From: Muribaculaceae bacterium
GTDB lineage: Bacteria; Bacteroidota; Bacteroidia; Bacteroidales; Muribaculaceae
Direction of reading: 5' to 3'
DNA: 24,317 nt
Assembly: GCA_009775355.1 (NCBI GenBank)
Contig: VSPN01000043.1
Span: forward strand, 1-24,317
A program made the position numbers and the translations under genes. The notes below the pieces were generated by a model. That model was not told the DNA's origin. It made no database searches and saw only the letters and a list, made by a program, of their open reading frames with translations. Below are positions 24,279 to 24,317 of the stretch, piece after piece. Numbering within the stretch: position 1 is the first letter of the stretch; every line of letters begins with the position of its first letter.

Positions 24279-24317
24279 ATGATACAGACAGAATCACGTT
24301 TGACAGTAGCCGACAAC
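24279..24317 (+). CDS. rplN: Large ribosomal subunit protein L14 (5' part only)
   Basis: The window ends 13 codons into this gene. The residues MIQTESRLTVADN are the standard start of L14 (family form MIQxESRLxVADNSGA), and rplN is the expected gene after rpsQ. No stop or remaining sequence is visible. Confidence 0.93.
   Translation, partial: MIQTESRLTVADN

Overview
The window comes from a member of the Bacteroidota, very probably Bacteroidales. Promoters fit the phylum's sigma consensus (TTTG, a spacer of about 19-20 nt, TAnnTTTG). Start codons mostly follow A-rich stretches rather than Shine-Dalgarno sequences. Secreted proteins carry C-terminal domains like those of the type IX secretion system. 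The str and S10 ribosomal operons are fused without tuf between them. A Muribaculaceae-like gut commensal would fit, but that is a guess.

Layout. (1) 1-145: possible end of an upstream gene and a strong intrinsic terminator. (2) 234-3148: a canonical promoter, a short secreted protein that looks like a truncated jelly-roll adhesin, and a 779-residue surface protein with jelly-roll, two PKD-like domains, a BACON-like domain and a sorting domain. (3) 3159-5619, minus strand: a two-gene operon with its own promoter, aminopeptidase P (M24B) followed 11 nt later by a gamma-class carbonic anhydrase-like protein. It converges on region 2 at a nearly perfect bidirectional terminator. (4) 5620-6138: a non-coding stretch with a possible small RNA and the promoter of the next gene. 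(5) 6139-7338: the Bacteroidota GlmU-like sugar nucleotidyltransferase/acetyltransferase. (6) 7663-15379: an M6-family secreted metalloprotease and a 1519-residue multidomain adhesin. Both carry jelly-roll domains that seem to be inserted inside fibronectin type III domains. (7) 15520-24317: the fused str-S10 operon, rpsL-rpsG-fusA-rpsJ-rplC-rplD-rplW-rplB-rpsS-rplV-rpsC-rplP-rpmC-rpsQ-rplN, cut off by the window edge 13 codons into rplN.

The genes fall into two unrelated programmes. One is secreted proteolysis and adhesion (regions 2 and 6), with cytoplasmic peptide trimming (aminopeptidase P) and envelope sugar-nucleotide synthesis (GlmU-like) between. The other is core translation.

No phage, insertion sequence, CRISPR array, tRNA or rRNA gene was seen. 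The less ordinary signals are in the gaps. There are structured intercistronic elements in the ribosomal operon, most strikingly a 186-nt gap between rplP and rpmC. There is also a possible small RNA near 5740-5915, and the truncated adhesin at 389-697.
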